64,000 nucleotides of DNA from Bacteroides fragilis (GTDB lineage Bacteria; Bacteroidota; Bacteroidia; Bacteroidales; Bacteroidaceae). Position 1 is the stretch's first letter, and every line of letters begins with the position of its first letter. The DNA is taken from the NCBI RefSeq assembly GCF_002849695.1, contig NZ_CP018937.1, positions 992,001 through 1,056,000 on the forward strand. The letters run 5' to 3'. Under the pieces are notes generated by a model, which was not told the origin of the DNA, made no database searches, and saw only the letters and a program-made list of their open reading frames with translations. Below are positions 53,289 to 62,275 of the stretch, one piece after another. The translations under genes were made by a program, and so were the position numbers.

Positions 53289-53993
53289 TTACATCGGTAC
53301 TTCTATCAGTAATATCTTGGAGTCTTTCAGGGTTTCTATCTCAAAGCTTTTGGTTTCAGAGATTCCCAATCCGTCGCGGCGGGTCAGGATGATATCGTCT
53401 ATTTTTATTTCTCCTTCGATGAGGAAAACGTAGACTCCCGTATCCGTTCCATGTATCTTGTATTCAAGCGTTTTACCGGCTTCTGCTTCACCCATCGAGA
53501 ACCAGGTGTCTTGTAGCAGTTTGGCTGGTGTACTGCCATCCGGTGACAGGATCAGGGCCAGTTCGTTTTTTTTCAGCAATCCTCGGATGTCGTAGTCCTG
53601 ATAGAGTGGGTGGGTGTTTCGCTCTTTGGGCATGATCCATATTTGCAGAAATTCCACAGGTTCCGACTTGCTGCCGTTCATTTCACTATGATAGATGCCT
53701 GTTCCGGCACTCATCACCTGAATATCGCCAACAGTGATGGTACGGCTGTTCTTCTTACTGTCTCCGTGTGCCAGAAACCCCTTGAGGGGGATGGAAACGA
53801 TTTCCATGTTCTTATGTGGGTGGGTCTGAAAACCTTCTCCCGGTGCAACACGATCGTCATTCAGCACCCGTAAAGCACCGAAGTGGATGCGTTCGGGATT
53901 ATAATATTCATCAAAGCTGAAACTGTGGTGGCTGTCGAGCCAATCATATAAAGATCGTCCGCGGGTATCCGAGCGGTGAACTACTTTTTTCAT
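53289..53993 (-). CDS. Pirin-family protein
   Basis: A 234-residue bicupin. The N-terminal cupin has the pirin signature HFGALRVLNDDRVAPGEGF with QTHPHKNMEIVSIPLKG (metal His and Glu); the C-terminal half is the pirin C domain. Relatives have quercetinase activity or act as redox-linked regulators. It is 17 bases before pdxH on the same strand, so probably co-transcribed. Confidence 0.87.
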   Translation of the reverse strand: MKKVVHRSDTRGRSLYDWLDSHHSFSFDEYYNPERIHFGALRVLNDDRVAPGEGFQTHPHKNMEIVSIPLKGFLAHGDSKKNSRTITVGDIQVMSAGTGIYHSEMNGSKSEPVEFLQIWIMPKERNTHPLYQDYDIRGLLKKNELALILSPDGSTPAKLLQDTWFSMGEAEAGKTLEYKIHGTDTGVYVFLIEGEIKIDDIILTRRDGLGISETKSFEIETLKDSKILLIEVPM

Positions 53994-54182
53994 AATGTAT
54001 CCTTTCTTTTAAAATGTATTCTATAAGCCAAACAATTGGGAAGTATAAATGGTTTGAAGCGTTCACTTTTTTATTAGGAACAAGGGGAAGGAGGCGGTTC
54101 CAGAAGAGAAACAATCAGGCTCTTGAAATCCGGTAAACAGAAGAGATTTGAATGCGTTCGGTAAATATGAGCCGGAGAAAAT

Positions 54183-54212
54183 TTTGTTGAAAATATTATT
54201 ATCTTATTTTTG
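54183..54212 (+). promoter_or_regulatory. Promoter of the TPR/AraC regulator
   Basis: TTTG at 54183-54186, 18 bases, TATTTTTG at 54205-54212, then about 30 bases to the ATG. Confidence 0.55.
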
Positions 54213-54243
54213 TGCTTCCAAAATCCGCCAATAGTAAGAAGAT

Positions 54244-56055
54244 ATGAGAAAGTTATTGTATGTTATTCTGTTAGTACTGCTTCATTGTTTTATATCTCCG
54301 GTGTCTGTTTGCGCCGGAACGTTTTCTTTACCAGACAGTTTGATTACAGATGACAACGTATATAAGTATACATTCTCCGACTTTGAAAAAGCGCAGCAGA
54401 TCATGGAGCAGTTGAGGAAACAGAAGTCGCTTCCTCCGTTCCGGCTGGATGTGGTGGAAGGCGATTTGTATTTCAATGTAGGGCAATACTACTGGGCGTT
54501 GAAATTCTATAAGCGTGCTTTGGAAAGTGACTCGGTGCTCAATAGTGATAAAAACTATATGGAACAGGTGCACCGTATGATTTCGTGTTACGACTGTTTG
54601 CACAATGAGAATAAAAAGGCACAGTATGTGGACTTGCTTTTGAAGAGAGCTGAGTTGTGTGATGATAAAGCGATGCAGTCCGTTGCTCTGTTTAATATGG
54701 GGAAGATGCTCTATTATCAGGGTAATAAGGATAAGGGATATGAATTCATGGAGCAGGCGGTAGCGATGATGGAAAAAACAGACTACCCATATAAGTACGA
54801 TAACCTGCGCTATAATTACAATACTTTGCTGATATTTCAGGAGTCGGACAGGCGTAGTGAAGAGGCCCTGAAAACACTGGCTGCATTAGAAAGGATCGTG
54901 ACGGAAGAGACCGGCAGTGAGATACCGATGGAGGGATTGAGCGGAAAGGAGAAAAAGGCGATGTATGCCCATTACGCTGTGGTTCTTTTCCGGTTGGGGC
55001 GGTCGGAAGAGGCTGACCGCTATTACCGGCTATTTTTGTCAGTAAGTAAGGAATATGATCGCGATGACTACCTGATTATGCCTTATCTGTTCGATCGGAA
55101 GATGTATGATCAGGTGATCCGTATGAATTCTGCTCGTGAAAAGGTATATGTTACGCGGAAAGATACGGTAAATTATTATATGGTCACCATTAAGAAGTCC
55201 CTCGGGCGTGCCTATCGGGATAAAGGTGATTACCGGACTGCTGCAAGATATTTTGAACAGCTGGCTGTGTTGCGTGATAGCATTAAGGCCAGAGAGCAGA
55301 AAAGTGCTGCATTGGAACTGGCAGCGGTTTATGAAACGAATGAAAAGGATATGTTTATTCAGCAGCAAGCCGCTGATATGCGGATGAGGAATGCCTTGCT
55401 GATATTTGTGGTCTGTATTGTTTTTCTGTTAGGGGTACTTTTATGGAGAACCATCCGACATAACCGTACCATACGCCGTAAGAATAAGGCAATGGTAGGA
55501 ACCATCGAGGATTTGCTGGTTCACAAAGAAGAACTCTACCGGAGAAAAGAGGAGAACCATATATTGAAAGAACAGTTACAGAAAGAGCGGGAAGTACGGA
55601 CGTATATAGATGGAAATGCATTGCAGGCAGAAGAGCCCGGAAAGTTGGATGTTCCTGTCGATCCGGAGCCCGAGACGGAAGATAACAATGCGGTACACGA
55701 TAAAATGCTGTTCGACAAACTGGAGCGTGAAATCATTAACCGGCAGTTATATCTTCAGCCGGACTTTTCGAGAGAGGAGTTAATCAAGACAATCTACATT
55801 CCCAAGAATAAGTTTGCGCCGCTTTTTAAGCAATATGCCGGAATGAGTTTTTCAAAATACATTAATAATCTTCGCTTGGAGTATGCTGCCAAGATGCTGA
55901 AAGATTACCCCGATTATACAGTAGACACGATAGCCCAGGAGTGTGGAATGTCTACCCAATCTTTTTATCGTCTCTTTTCCGGTAAATTTGGGGTGACTCC
56001 TACCGATTTTCAGGTAGGAGTACAACGTGTTAGTAATAAGGAAATTACTGACTGA
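54244..56055 (+). CDS. Membrane-anchored TPR / AraC-type regulator
   Basis: A 603-residue protein in four parts: signal sequence (1-25), periplasmic tetratricopeptide repeats (about 50-350), one membrane span (about 383-400), and a cytosolic coiled-coil linker (about 405-500). It ends in an AraC-type double helix-turn-helix (about 500-600; AGMSFSKYINNLRLEYAAKML, then IAQECGMSTQSFYRLFSGKFG). This Bacteroidetes architecture resembles hybrid sensor regulators with TPR in place of a propeller or kinase. The ligand and targets are unknown; a natural candidate is the gene just downstream. Confidence 0.83.
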   Translation: MRKLLYVILLVLLHCFISPVSVCAGTFSLPDSLITDDNVYKYTFSDFEKAQQIMEQLRKQKSLPPFRLDVVEGDLYFNVGQYYWALKFYKRALESDSVLNSDKNYMEQVHRMISCYDCLHNENKKAQYVDLLLKRAELCDDKAMQSVALFNMGKMLYYQGNKDKGYEFMEQAVAMMEKTDYPYKYDNLRYNYNTLLIFQESDRRSEEALKTLAALERIVTEETGSEIPMEGLSGKEKKAMYAHYAVVLFRLGRSEEADRYYRLFLSVSKEYDRDDYLIMPYLFDRKMYDQVIRMNSAREKVYVTRKDTVNYYMVTIKKSLGRAYRDKGDYRTAARYFEQLAVLRDSIKAREQKSAALELAAVYETNEKDMFIQQQAADMRMRNALLIFVVCIVFLLGVLLWRTIRHNRTIRRKNKAMVGTIEDLLVHKEELYRRKEENHILKEQLQKEREVRTYIDGNALQAEEPGKLDVPVDPEPETEDNNAVHDKMLFDKLEREIINRQLYLQPDFSREELIKTIYIPKNKFAPLFKQYAGMSFSKYINNLRLEYAAKMLKDYPDYTVDTIAQECGMSTQSFYRLFSGKFGVTPTDFQVGVQRVSNKEITD

Positions 56056-56187
56056 AAGTGAAAAAATGAGAGACTAAGAGTGAAAAAATGAGAGAATAAC
56101 CCACTTCAAGTATTTTGATCTGTAAATCTTTCCCTTTACCTTTGAACCACATCAACGAATCTGGTTTAGGTGATGTACTGTACCCAA

Positions 56188-56217
56188 AATCTGCCGGGAG
56201 TTTTCTCCCGGCAGATT
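56188..56217. terminator. Terminator-like hairpin before the inhibitor gene
   Basis: AATCTGCCGGGAG, loop TTTT, then the exact complement (13-base arms), followed by ATT. It separates the regulator from the gene at 56296. A 17-base direct repeat AGTGAAAAAATGAGAGA also occurs twice just after the regulator stop. Confidence 0.7.
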
Positions 56218-56295
56218 ATTCTCAGCAAGGCCGGTCACTGCATCAGGCTATTAGAAAATTTCACAGAGTTAATCTTTTAAAAAACACGTATTGTT

Positions 56296-56838
56296 ATGAT
56301 TAGGAAAGCATTCAAAGTAGGTGATACAATCACCATCAAACGTACCTCACATGCAGGTACTGGTTATCGTTACGCTTTAGTACGCCTGACTGGTGGAGTT
56401 GCCCTTGTGGAGGAATTGTCAGAAGATGCCGATACCTTGGGTGGAATGTCTGTACAGTCTTTTACTTTCCAGTTTTTGCAGCCGGGACAGGTAGAGATTC
56501 AGTTTGCCTATTATCGTGATGTCACGGGAGTTCTTTACGAAGACGTATTCCCTTATACAGTGGTTACTTCCGAGAAAGCGGATATAATAATAGGAGGCTG
56601 GGGAGAATTTGAACCGTTGACGGATCAGGATAAAGAATTGTTTCAGACCTGCATGACTTTGAAAGGGGTGGATTACACTCCACTTCTGGTTGCCAAACAA
56701 CTGGTAAGCGGCTATAACTACCGCTTCATCTGTATGACTAAAACAGTAACCCGCGAGCCCAAGTATGGTTTTGCTAAAGTAACTATTTATGCTCCGCTGA
56801 AGGGAGAGCCTTTGTTAGAGAGCATTGTGGAATACTGA
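56296..56838 (+). CDS. Putative two-domain cysteine protease inhibitor (chagasin-like plus cystatin-like)
   Basis: A 180-residue protein without a signal peptide: a TAA lies in frame six codons upstream, so no longer start exists. Residues about 1-92 resemble chagasin (inhibitor family I42): VGDTITIKRTSHAGTGYRYAL stands for the NPTTGY loop, GGMS (49-52) and a degenerate third loop in FAYYRD. Residues about 98-180 resemble a cystatin: an N-terminal GG (100-101), QLVSG (135-139, the QxVxG motif), and a following strand pair. It would bind papain-like proteases in the cytosol, or in the periplasm if exported another way. Motif-based call only. Confidence 0.65.
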   Translation: MIRKAFKVGDTITIKRTSHAGTGYRYALVRLTGGVALVEELSEDADTLGGMSVQSFTFQFLQPGQVEIQFAYYRDVTGVLYEDVFPYTVVTSEKADIIIGGWGEFEPLTDQDKELFQTCMTLKGVDYTPLLVAKQLVSGYNYRFICMTKTVTREPKYGFAKVTIYAPLKGEPLLESIVEY

Positions 56839-57006
56839 TGAAAAAAGGGTGAACCGAAGGCAGATAAATAGAGAATGCTAAATAGTAATCCCGGACATTA
56901 TGTATTTCATCCGGGTCCCCCCCCTTGGATTAAGCCTGCCGTTTCTTGAGAAAGAAGTGGCAGGCATTATTGTTTGTTACACATCACTTTTTCGTGTTGC
57001 TCTTTT

Positions 57007-58017
57007 CTAAGCATTGCCCAGTTTCACTTCATTCACTAAAGGTTTCCGGTTCTTGAAGTCCCGTATGTTCTCCAAAGTCGTTGCTGCAATATTAGCCAGA
57101 GCCTCGCGGGTAAAGAATGCTTGATGAGAAGTTACGATCACGTTATTAAATGACAGCAAACGTGCCAGCACATCGTCGTCGATGATACGGTCCGATTTAT
57201 CTTCGTAGAAGTATTCGCTTTCTTCTTCATAAACATCCAGTCCGGCCGAACCGATCTTTTTATTTTTTAATCCTTCGATCAGCGCATTGGTATGAATCAG
57301 CTGTCCCCGTCCGGTATTGATGATCATTACTCCGTCTTTCATTTTGCTGATCGAGTAGTCATTGATCAGATACTTTGTCTGTTCAGTGAGCGGGCAGTGC
57401 AATGATATGATATCCGAGCTGTGGTATAATTCATCGAGCGTCGTATATACTATCTGGTTCTCCCGTGCAAAGTTATAATCCGGATATAGGTCATAGGCCA
57501 ATATGTTCATGCCGAATCCTTTGAGGATGTGTATCAGTATTTTTGCAATCTTTCCCGTACCGATGATACCTGCTGTTTTTCCGTGCATGTCGAAACCTAA
57601 CAGTCCGTGCAGAGAGAAGTTCCCATCCCGTGTACGCCACGAAGCTCTCGGAATCTTCCGGTTGAGTGAAAGCATCAGGGCAACCGTATATTCGGCTACG
57701 GCATACGGTGAATAGGCGGGGACGCGGACAACGGTTACTCCGTTTTCGGCAGCGGCTTTTAAGTCTACATTATTATATCCGGCACAGCGAAGAGCGAGTA
57801 ATTTCACCCCGTTGGCGGCCATTGTTTTTATTACTTCAGCATCAGCTGTGTCGTTCACGAAAATGCAGACAGCATCCACTCCTTGGGTCAGCAGCACGTT
57901 GTGCCGGTTCAAGTGACCTTTGAAAAATCGGAGTTCGAATCCGAATTCTTTGTTTTTTTCGTTGAAAGAAGCTTCATCGTAGGGTTTGGTACCAAAAAAT
58001 GCGATTGTATATGCCAT
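57007..58017 (-). CDS. ldhA: D-lactate dehydrogenase (2-hydroxyacid family)
   Basis: A 336-residue enzyme. NAD site GIIGTGKIAK (about 150-159), the catalytic Arg in INTGRGQLIHT, Glu in GLDVYEEESE and His in VIVTSHQAFFTREAL. The overall sequence is that of fermentative D-lactate dehydrogenases, reducing pyruvate to D-lactate with NADH. Cytosolic. Between it and the preceding gene lie a C8 run (56917-56924) and a GCCTGCC/GGCAGGC hairpin. Confidence 0.9.
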   Translation of the reverse strand: MAYTIAFFGTKPYDEASFNEKNKEFGFELRFFKGHLNRHNVLLTQGVDAVCIFVNDTADAEVIKTMAANGVKLLALRCAGYNNVDLKAAAENGVTVVRVPAYSPYAVAEYTVALMLSLNRKIPRASWRTRDGNFSLHGLLGFDMHGKTAGIIGTGKIAKILIHILKGFGMNILAYDLYPDYNFARENQIVYTTLDELYHSSDIISLHCPLTEQTKYLINDYSISKMKDGVMIINTGRGQLIHTNALIEGLKNKKIGSAGLDVYEEESEYFYEDKSDRIIDDDVLARLLSFNNVIVTSHQAFFTREALANIAATTLENIRDFKNRKPLVNEVKLGNA

Positions 58018-58203
58018 AGTTTTCTTATTTTATATTCTATAATATAAAAACGTTTAGCAATGGAGTAATGTTTGGCTTTCTGAGTGTCTTTTCTTATGAT
58101 GTTTTCTTGTTCGTTTCAATCGAAACAGTTTGTGTTTTCAATTAATTTGTTGGTGAAAACGTAATTAGATGCACAGAAATATTCGTCATGTGCAATATTA
58201 TTG

Positions 58204-58211
58204 TACCTTTG
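58204..58211 (+). promoter_or_regulatory. -7 box of the FadL-type porin gene
   Basis: TACCTTTG, about 28 bases before the ATG. The -33 position lacks an exact TTTG. Confidence 0.5.
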
Positions 58212-58239
58212 CGCCCGAAATAACTTAAAAAAGATTTAG

Positions 58240-59745
58240 ATGAGAAAATTATTCTTGATTAGCATCGGGTTGCTAATCGTTTCAACTTCAACTTTTGCGG
58301 GAGGTCTCCTGACAAATACCAATCAGCACGTATTGTTTTTGAGAATGTTGGCTCGTGATGCTTCTACACAAATTGACGCGGTATATTCCAATCCGGCAGG
58401 TGTCGCTTTCATGGAAGATGGCTTTCATCTGTCTCTCAACGGACAGAGTGCTTTCCAGACAAGAACCATCACTTCTACTTTCGCTCCGTTTGCAGGCTTT
58501 GGCGGAAACGCTACAAAAGTATATAAAGGTGAAGCTTCGGCTCCGTTCATCCCCAGTGTATTTGCAGTATATAAGAAGGATAAGTGGGCATTCTCCGGGA
58601 ATTTTGCAGTAACCGGTGGTGGTGGTAAGGCTACCTTTAATGAGGGATTGGGTTCATTCGAGTCATTGGTATCTGTAGTGCCCGGAATGATGGTAGCTGC
58701 CGGTAAAGAAATGGTAGACGGAGGCATTCTGCCGATTAATATCTTTGAAGGTACCAATAAATACTCGGTTGACAGCTATATGCGTGGTAAGCAGATGATT
58801 TTTGGTCTTCAACTGGGAGCATCTTATAAAATCACCGATTACTTGTCTGCATTTGCCGGTGTACGTATGAATTACGTAAGCAATGGATATGAAGGACATA
58901 TTCGTAATATTGAAGCTAATATCGGTGGAGGAGAAATGGTAAATGTGAACAAATATTTCAGCGATTATGCCAAGCAAGCCAGAACAGCTGCAGATGCTTA
59001 TCTGGCAGCGAATGATATGGTTAATTATGCAAAATATGATGCTATCGCAAAGAAAGCGACCGGTGTTGCAGAATTGACGGCTGATAAAGAGTTGGACTGC
59101 GACCAGACAGGTTGGGGGGTAACTCCTATTTTGGGCTTGGACTTTAAGATGAATAAGTGGAACATTGGTGTAAAATATGAGTTCAACACCAAACTGAATG
59201 TAGAGAACAAGACTCGTATAGATAATACAGGGCTGTTTGCGAATGGAGTAAATACTCCGCACGATATTCCGGCTTTGTTGACAGTAGGTGTTTCTTATGA
59301 AATTCTTCCGGTACTTCGTGCTTCAGTTGGTTATCATCATTTCTTTGATACCAGTGCACGTATGGCCGATGCTAAAGATCCTGTGACCGGCCAGACTATG
59401 GGTAAACAGCATTTCATCAAACAAGGTACTAACGAATATTTGGGTGGTATCGAATGGGATGTTTGTAAATGGGCCCAGGTAAGTGTCGGTATGCAACGTA
59501 CCAAATATGGTGTGGGTGATAATTACCAAAGCGATATGAGCTTTGCAGTTAGTTCTTATTCATACGGTTTTGGTGCCGGATTCGACATTGCGAAGAACCT
59601 GAAACTGAACGTTGCTTATTTCTGGACTGATTACGATAAATATACCAAAGAGACTCCTAATTATGGAGGTACAGGAATCTCCGGAAAGGATGTCTTTACT
59701 CGTACCAATAAAGTATTCGGTATCGGTCTCGACTATAAGTTCTGA
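58240..59745 (+). CDS. OmpP1/FadL-family outer membrane transporter
   Basis: A 501-residue protein with a signal peptide (1-20, TSTFA-G), an N-terminal plug region (LLTNTNQHVLFLRMLARDAS; NPAGVAFMEDG is the FadL NPA motif) and a 14-strand-like barrel ending in FGIGLDYKF, with the terminal Phe needed for outer membrane insertion. It imports hydrophobic molecules such as fatty acids. A long Ala/Lys-rich insert (about 235-285) is unusual and probably an outer loop. It is followed by a terminator. Confidence 0.87.
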   Translation: MRKLFLISIGLLIVSTSTFAGGLLTNTNQHVLFLRMLARDASTQIDAVYSNPAGVAFMEDGFHLSLNGQSAFQTRTITSTFAPFAGFGGNATKVYKGEASAPFIPSVFAVYKKDKWAFSGNFAVTGGGGKATFNEGLGSFESLVSVVPGMMVAAGKEMVDGGILPINIFEGTNKYSVDSYMRGKQMIFGLQLGASYKITDYLSAFAGVRMNYVSNGYEGHIRNIEANIGGGEMVNVNKYFSDYAKQARTAADAYLAANDMVNYAKYDAIAKKATGVAELTADKELDCDQTGWGVTPILGLDFKMNKWNIGVKYEFNTKLNVENKTRIDNTGLFANGVNTPHDIPALLTVGVSYEILPVLRASVGYHHFFDTSARMADAKDPVTGQTMGKQHFIKQGTNEYLGGIEWDVCKWAQVSVGMQRTKYGVGDNYQSDMSFAVSSYSYGFGAGFDIAKNLKLNVAYFWTDYDKYTKETPNYGGTGISGKDVFTRTNKVFGIGLDYKF

Positions 59746-59785
59746 TACAAGGCTTCTACTAATCTTTATTAATATAACTCTCAAG

Positions 59786-59820
59786 AAGGATCGGATTACT
59801 CAAATAATCCGGTCCTTTTT
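59786..59820 (+). terminator. Terminator of the FadL-type porin gene
   Basis: AAGGA-CGGATTA pairs with TAATCCG-TCCTT (one mismatch) and is followed by TTTTT. Confidence 0.8.
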
Positions 59821-59843
59821 CATTTAACCTCCTATATTAAGAT

Positions 59844-59851
59844 TATCTTTG
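59844..59851 (+). promoter_or_regulatory. -7 box of the tiny lipoprotein gene
   Basis: TATCTTTG, 19 bases before the ATG, matching TAnnTTTG. The -33 position is only TTTT. Confidence 0.45.
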
Positions 59852-59870
59852 TGTTCTAATCCCGAACGAT

Positions 59871-59990
59871 ATGAGAGACACATTTTTTCTTTTCTTTGCA
59901 GCATTGAGTTTTGCATGCGTTTCTTGCAGCCGGGCATTAAGTAAAAGAGTGGAAGATGATAATCCCTGTGTGGTGAAATTTTATTTTTAG
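59871..59990 (+). CDS. Tiny lipoprotein, 39 residues
   Basis: Reads MRDTFFLFFAALSFACVSCS and ends CVVKFYF. It has a charged start, a hydrophobic core and a lipobox-like Cys (CVSC), then a short charged tail, so the mature peptide would be about 20 residues. It has its own -7 box and a hairpin over its stop codon, which supports expression. Function unknown; it could be an entericidin-like small lipoprotein (inference). Confidence 0.5.
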   Translation: MRDTFFLFFAALSFACVSCSRALSKRVEDDNPCVVKFYF

Positions 59991-60025
59991 CCCCATCTCC
60001 GTAGGGTAATAACAGAGACGGGGCT
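59989..60025. terminator. Hairpin after the tiny lipoprotein, before the DcaP-like porin
   Basis: AGCCCCATCTC pairs with GAGACGGGGCT, with one mismatch in 11. It starts on the tiny lipoprotein's stop codon and lies between convergent genes. Confidence 0.65.
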
Positions 60026-60078
60026 GGGTTCGTCCTTGGACTTTTTTTACGTTAGAGTTCAGAGAGATTTATAAAAAG

Positions 60079-61368
60079 TTAGAACGAATATTGTACCAAT
60101 GCGTTCATGCGGTTGGCATGACGGGTATTGCTACTGAAGTCCGTACGCCATCCTCTCAGATATTCGGCGCCTACCTGTAAGTTGCTGGTTACGTTCCAAA
60201 ACAGGTTAGCTACCAGATATTGGCCCTTCCGGTACATATCGGGTACATCGCTTGGATACGTGTGTTCCGAGTAGAGGCGTGACAAACTGTAAGTGCCCGA
60301 TACAAATACATCTTTGCTGATGTTGTATTGCAATCCGGCGAACCATCCCAACATGGGGAGCGTCTGCATGCGCCCTTCTTTTTCCGGGTTAGGAACAATA
60401 TCCACATTCAGGTTGCTCAAGTCGTTTAGGTATTGTCCGATACCCCTTCCGTAATTCACCTGTCCGTATACTTGCCATTTCGGAGTCACGTTGAAGGAAG
60501 TCGAAGCTTGAAGTCCGTATCCGGCTTTTGAGTGCGCCTTATTGTCTACGGAACTTGAATAAGTCATGCTGCGAACGATGGCAGCTAACTTCAGGTGGCT
60601 GTTGGCATTCCAGTTATACTGTGCTGAGGCAGTGAAGTCGGGCATACGCTGGGTGTTGATGGTGAGATACTGATTCGTGGTACCGTCTACCGATGGCATT
60701 TCGACACCGACGCCGAATTTCCAGTTCTTCAGCTTGTCACACATATAGCTCAATTGAGTAGTTCGATAGAAAGCCGAGCCGTTAGGGCCTGCAAAGTCGA
60801 TGGTAGGAGGCAGGGCGGCAAGGTCCATAAAGTTACCATAGCTGTATCCCAGAGTAAAGCCGAGGAAGGTAGCATAAGCATTCTGCAACTCGAAAGTCTT
60901 TCCGTCTCCACGGAAGTTTGCAGCAGTATAAACCACGAAGTCACCCAGACGTTTGGTATGTCCCACCAGTTTCAGGAAAAGAGTCGAAGTGCTGATATCC
61001 ATCTGGAACTGATTGCGTGCACGGTCGGCAGATCCTTTATTAGGAATCAGCGCCGGATAGAAGTCTACATCTTTCACAATTCCCCCGAAGTCATATTCGG
61101 CGGTTGCCCGTACATATCCGCCGATACCCAGTGCGAACTTTCCTTGCCGGTCGGTCAGTACGAAGCGTGGAGCCTTCGGTTCCTGGAAACGCGGAAGACG
61201 CGTCTCGTTCATGATCCGGATAATCTCGTCTCCGGCTTTGTCGGTCGATACAAACATCACGGAGTTCGGTTCTTCATCTTCGATAATTACTTTTTTCTGG
61301 GCATGTGCCGCTACAGGCAAGAGTCCCAATCCGAGTAGCATAGCTACAGATCTAAAAAATGCTTTCAT
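60079..61368 (-). CDS. DcaP-like outer membrane porin
   Basis: A 429-residue protein: signal peptide (1-23, AAHA-Q), a short periplasmic acidic stretch (IIEDEEPNS), then a beta barrel of about 16 alternating strands (ALGIGGYVRATAEYDFGG is an early strand pair) ending in LVQYSF with the terminal Phe. Trimeric DcaP-like porins take up anionic small molecules; the substrate is unknown. It is convergent with the tiny lipoprotein and divergent from the ECF sigma gene. Confidence 0.8.
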   Translation of the reverse strand: MKAFFRSVAMLLGLGLLPVAAHAQKKVIIEDEEPNSVMFVSTDKAGDEIIRIMNETRLPRFQEPKAPRFVLTDRQGKFALGIGGYVRATAEYDFGGIVKDVDFYPALIPNKGSADRARNQFQMDISTSTLFLKLVGHTKRLGDFVVYTAANFRGDGKTFELQNAYATFLGFTLGYSYGNFMDLAALPPTIDFAGPNGSAFYRTTQLSYMCDKLKNWKFGVGVEMPSVDGTTNQYLTINTQRMPDFTASAQYNWNANSHLKLAAIVRSMTYSSSVDNKAHSKAGYGLQASTSFNVTPKWQVYGQVNYGRGIGQYLNDLSNLNVDIVPNPEKEGRMQTLPMLGWFAGLQYNISKDVFVSGTYSLSRLYSEHTYPSDVPDMYRKGQYLVANLFWNVTSNLQVGAEYLRGWRTDFSSNTRHANRMNALVQYSF

Positions 61369-61531
61369 TATAAGTTAAGTTTTAGGTGAATTGCCCTATT
61401 GAACAACTTAAATGGGAAATGGTTGAAGGGCCGAGGGAAAAATCGCCAAATTATGCGGAAGAATTGCTATAGGACAGACCGTTTAAAATGCGAATCTTTG
61501 CATATTCGATAATCAGAAAGAAAGAAGAGCA

Positions 61532-62035
61532 ATGGAAAAGATGAATATTACCCATAAGATAGTGGCTATGCAGCCCGAACTGGAACATTTTGCCTATAAA
61601 CTGACTGCTGACCGGGAGTCGGCCAATGATCTGGTACAGGATTGTCTGTTGAAGGCATTGGACAACAAAGAGAAATTTGTGCATACCCAGAATTTCAAGG
61701 GATGGATGTATACCATCATGCGCAATATCTTTATCAATAATTACCGTAAGTCGTTACGTGAAGTGGATATGACCGATTCCACCTATAATCTCTATGCGCA
61801 AACCATGACGGAAGGTGAGGAGGGCAACCGCTTTGAAACAATTTACGATCTGAAGGAACTCTATAAGGTGATTAATGCCGTTCCCGAAGAGTTGAAAAAG
61901 CCTTTCCTGATGTTTGTTGCCGGATTCAAGTATCGTGAGATAGCTGAGAAGATGGATTTGCCGGTAGGGACTATCAAGAGCCGTCTGTTCCTGATCCGCA
62001 AAAGATTACAGCAGGATTTGAAAGACTTCTCTTAA
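61532..62035 (+). CDS. RNA polymerase ECF sigma factor
   Basis: A 167-residue sigma-70 family protein: region 2 with SANDLVQDCLLKALDNKE and GWMYTIMRNIFINNYRK, and region 4 with YREIAEKMDLPVGTIKSRLFLIRKRL (helix-turn-helix). It has no anti-sigma gene next to it: the following gene is the queuosine transporter on its own promoter. It is divergent from the DcaP-like porin with about 160 bases between, which may be its target (inference). Confidence 0.87.
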   Translation: MEKMNITHKIVAMQPELEHFAYKLTADRESANDLVQDCLLKALDNKEKFVHTQNFKGWMYTIMRNIFINNYRKSLREVDMTDSTYNLYAQTMTEGEEGNRFETIYDLKELYKVINAVPEELKKPFLMFVAGFKYREIAEKMDLPVGTIKSRLFLIRKRLQQDLKDFS

Positions 62036-62148
62036 GAGGCTTATTAAGATCGATGCCGGATTTTCCGGAAGTATGAATGGGCTTTTGCAACTCTGTGACA
62101 AGAGTAAAAAAGAATAGTGTGTTAAGTGTTTGTTATGTTGTACCCGGA

Positions 62149-62214
62149 CGGGGCATTACATTATATGTTATCGCGATAACAATATATGTAATGCCCCGTT
62201 ACATATATTGTTAT
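62149..62214. repeat. Three-arm palindrome between the sigma gene and the que operon
   Basis: A near-perfect 50-base palindrome (62149-62198, centre TATCGCGATA, both ends CGGGGCATTACAT / ATGTAATGCCCCG). Its right arm can instead pair perfectly with a third arm: ATAACAATATATGTAA at 62176-62191 with TTACATATATTGTTAT at 62199-62214. The two hairpins exclude each other. The third arm ends directly at the -33 box of the que promoter. Confidence 0.75.
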
Positions 62215-62245
62215 TTTGTCGATTAAAAAAGAATTGCTACCTTTG
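62215..62245 (+). promoter_or_regulatory. Promoter of the queuosine operon
   Basis: TTTG at 62215-62218, exactly 19 bases, TACCTTTG at 62238-62245. The start point would fall near 62251, giving a leader of about 65 bases that holds the preQ1 aptamer. Confidence 0.75.
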
Positions 62246-62275
62246 CTGCCCGTAAACGTATGATGCCGTGAATAG

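Noticed and set aside
56917..56924. C8 homopolymer as a phase-variation tract
   Set aside because: It lies between genes, near neither a start codon nor a promoter box that it could affect.
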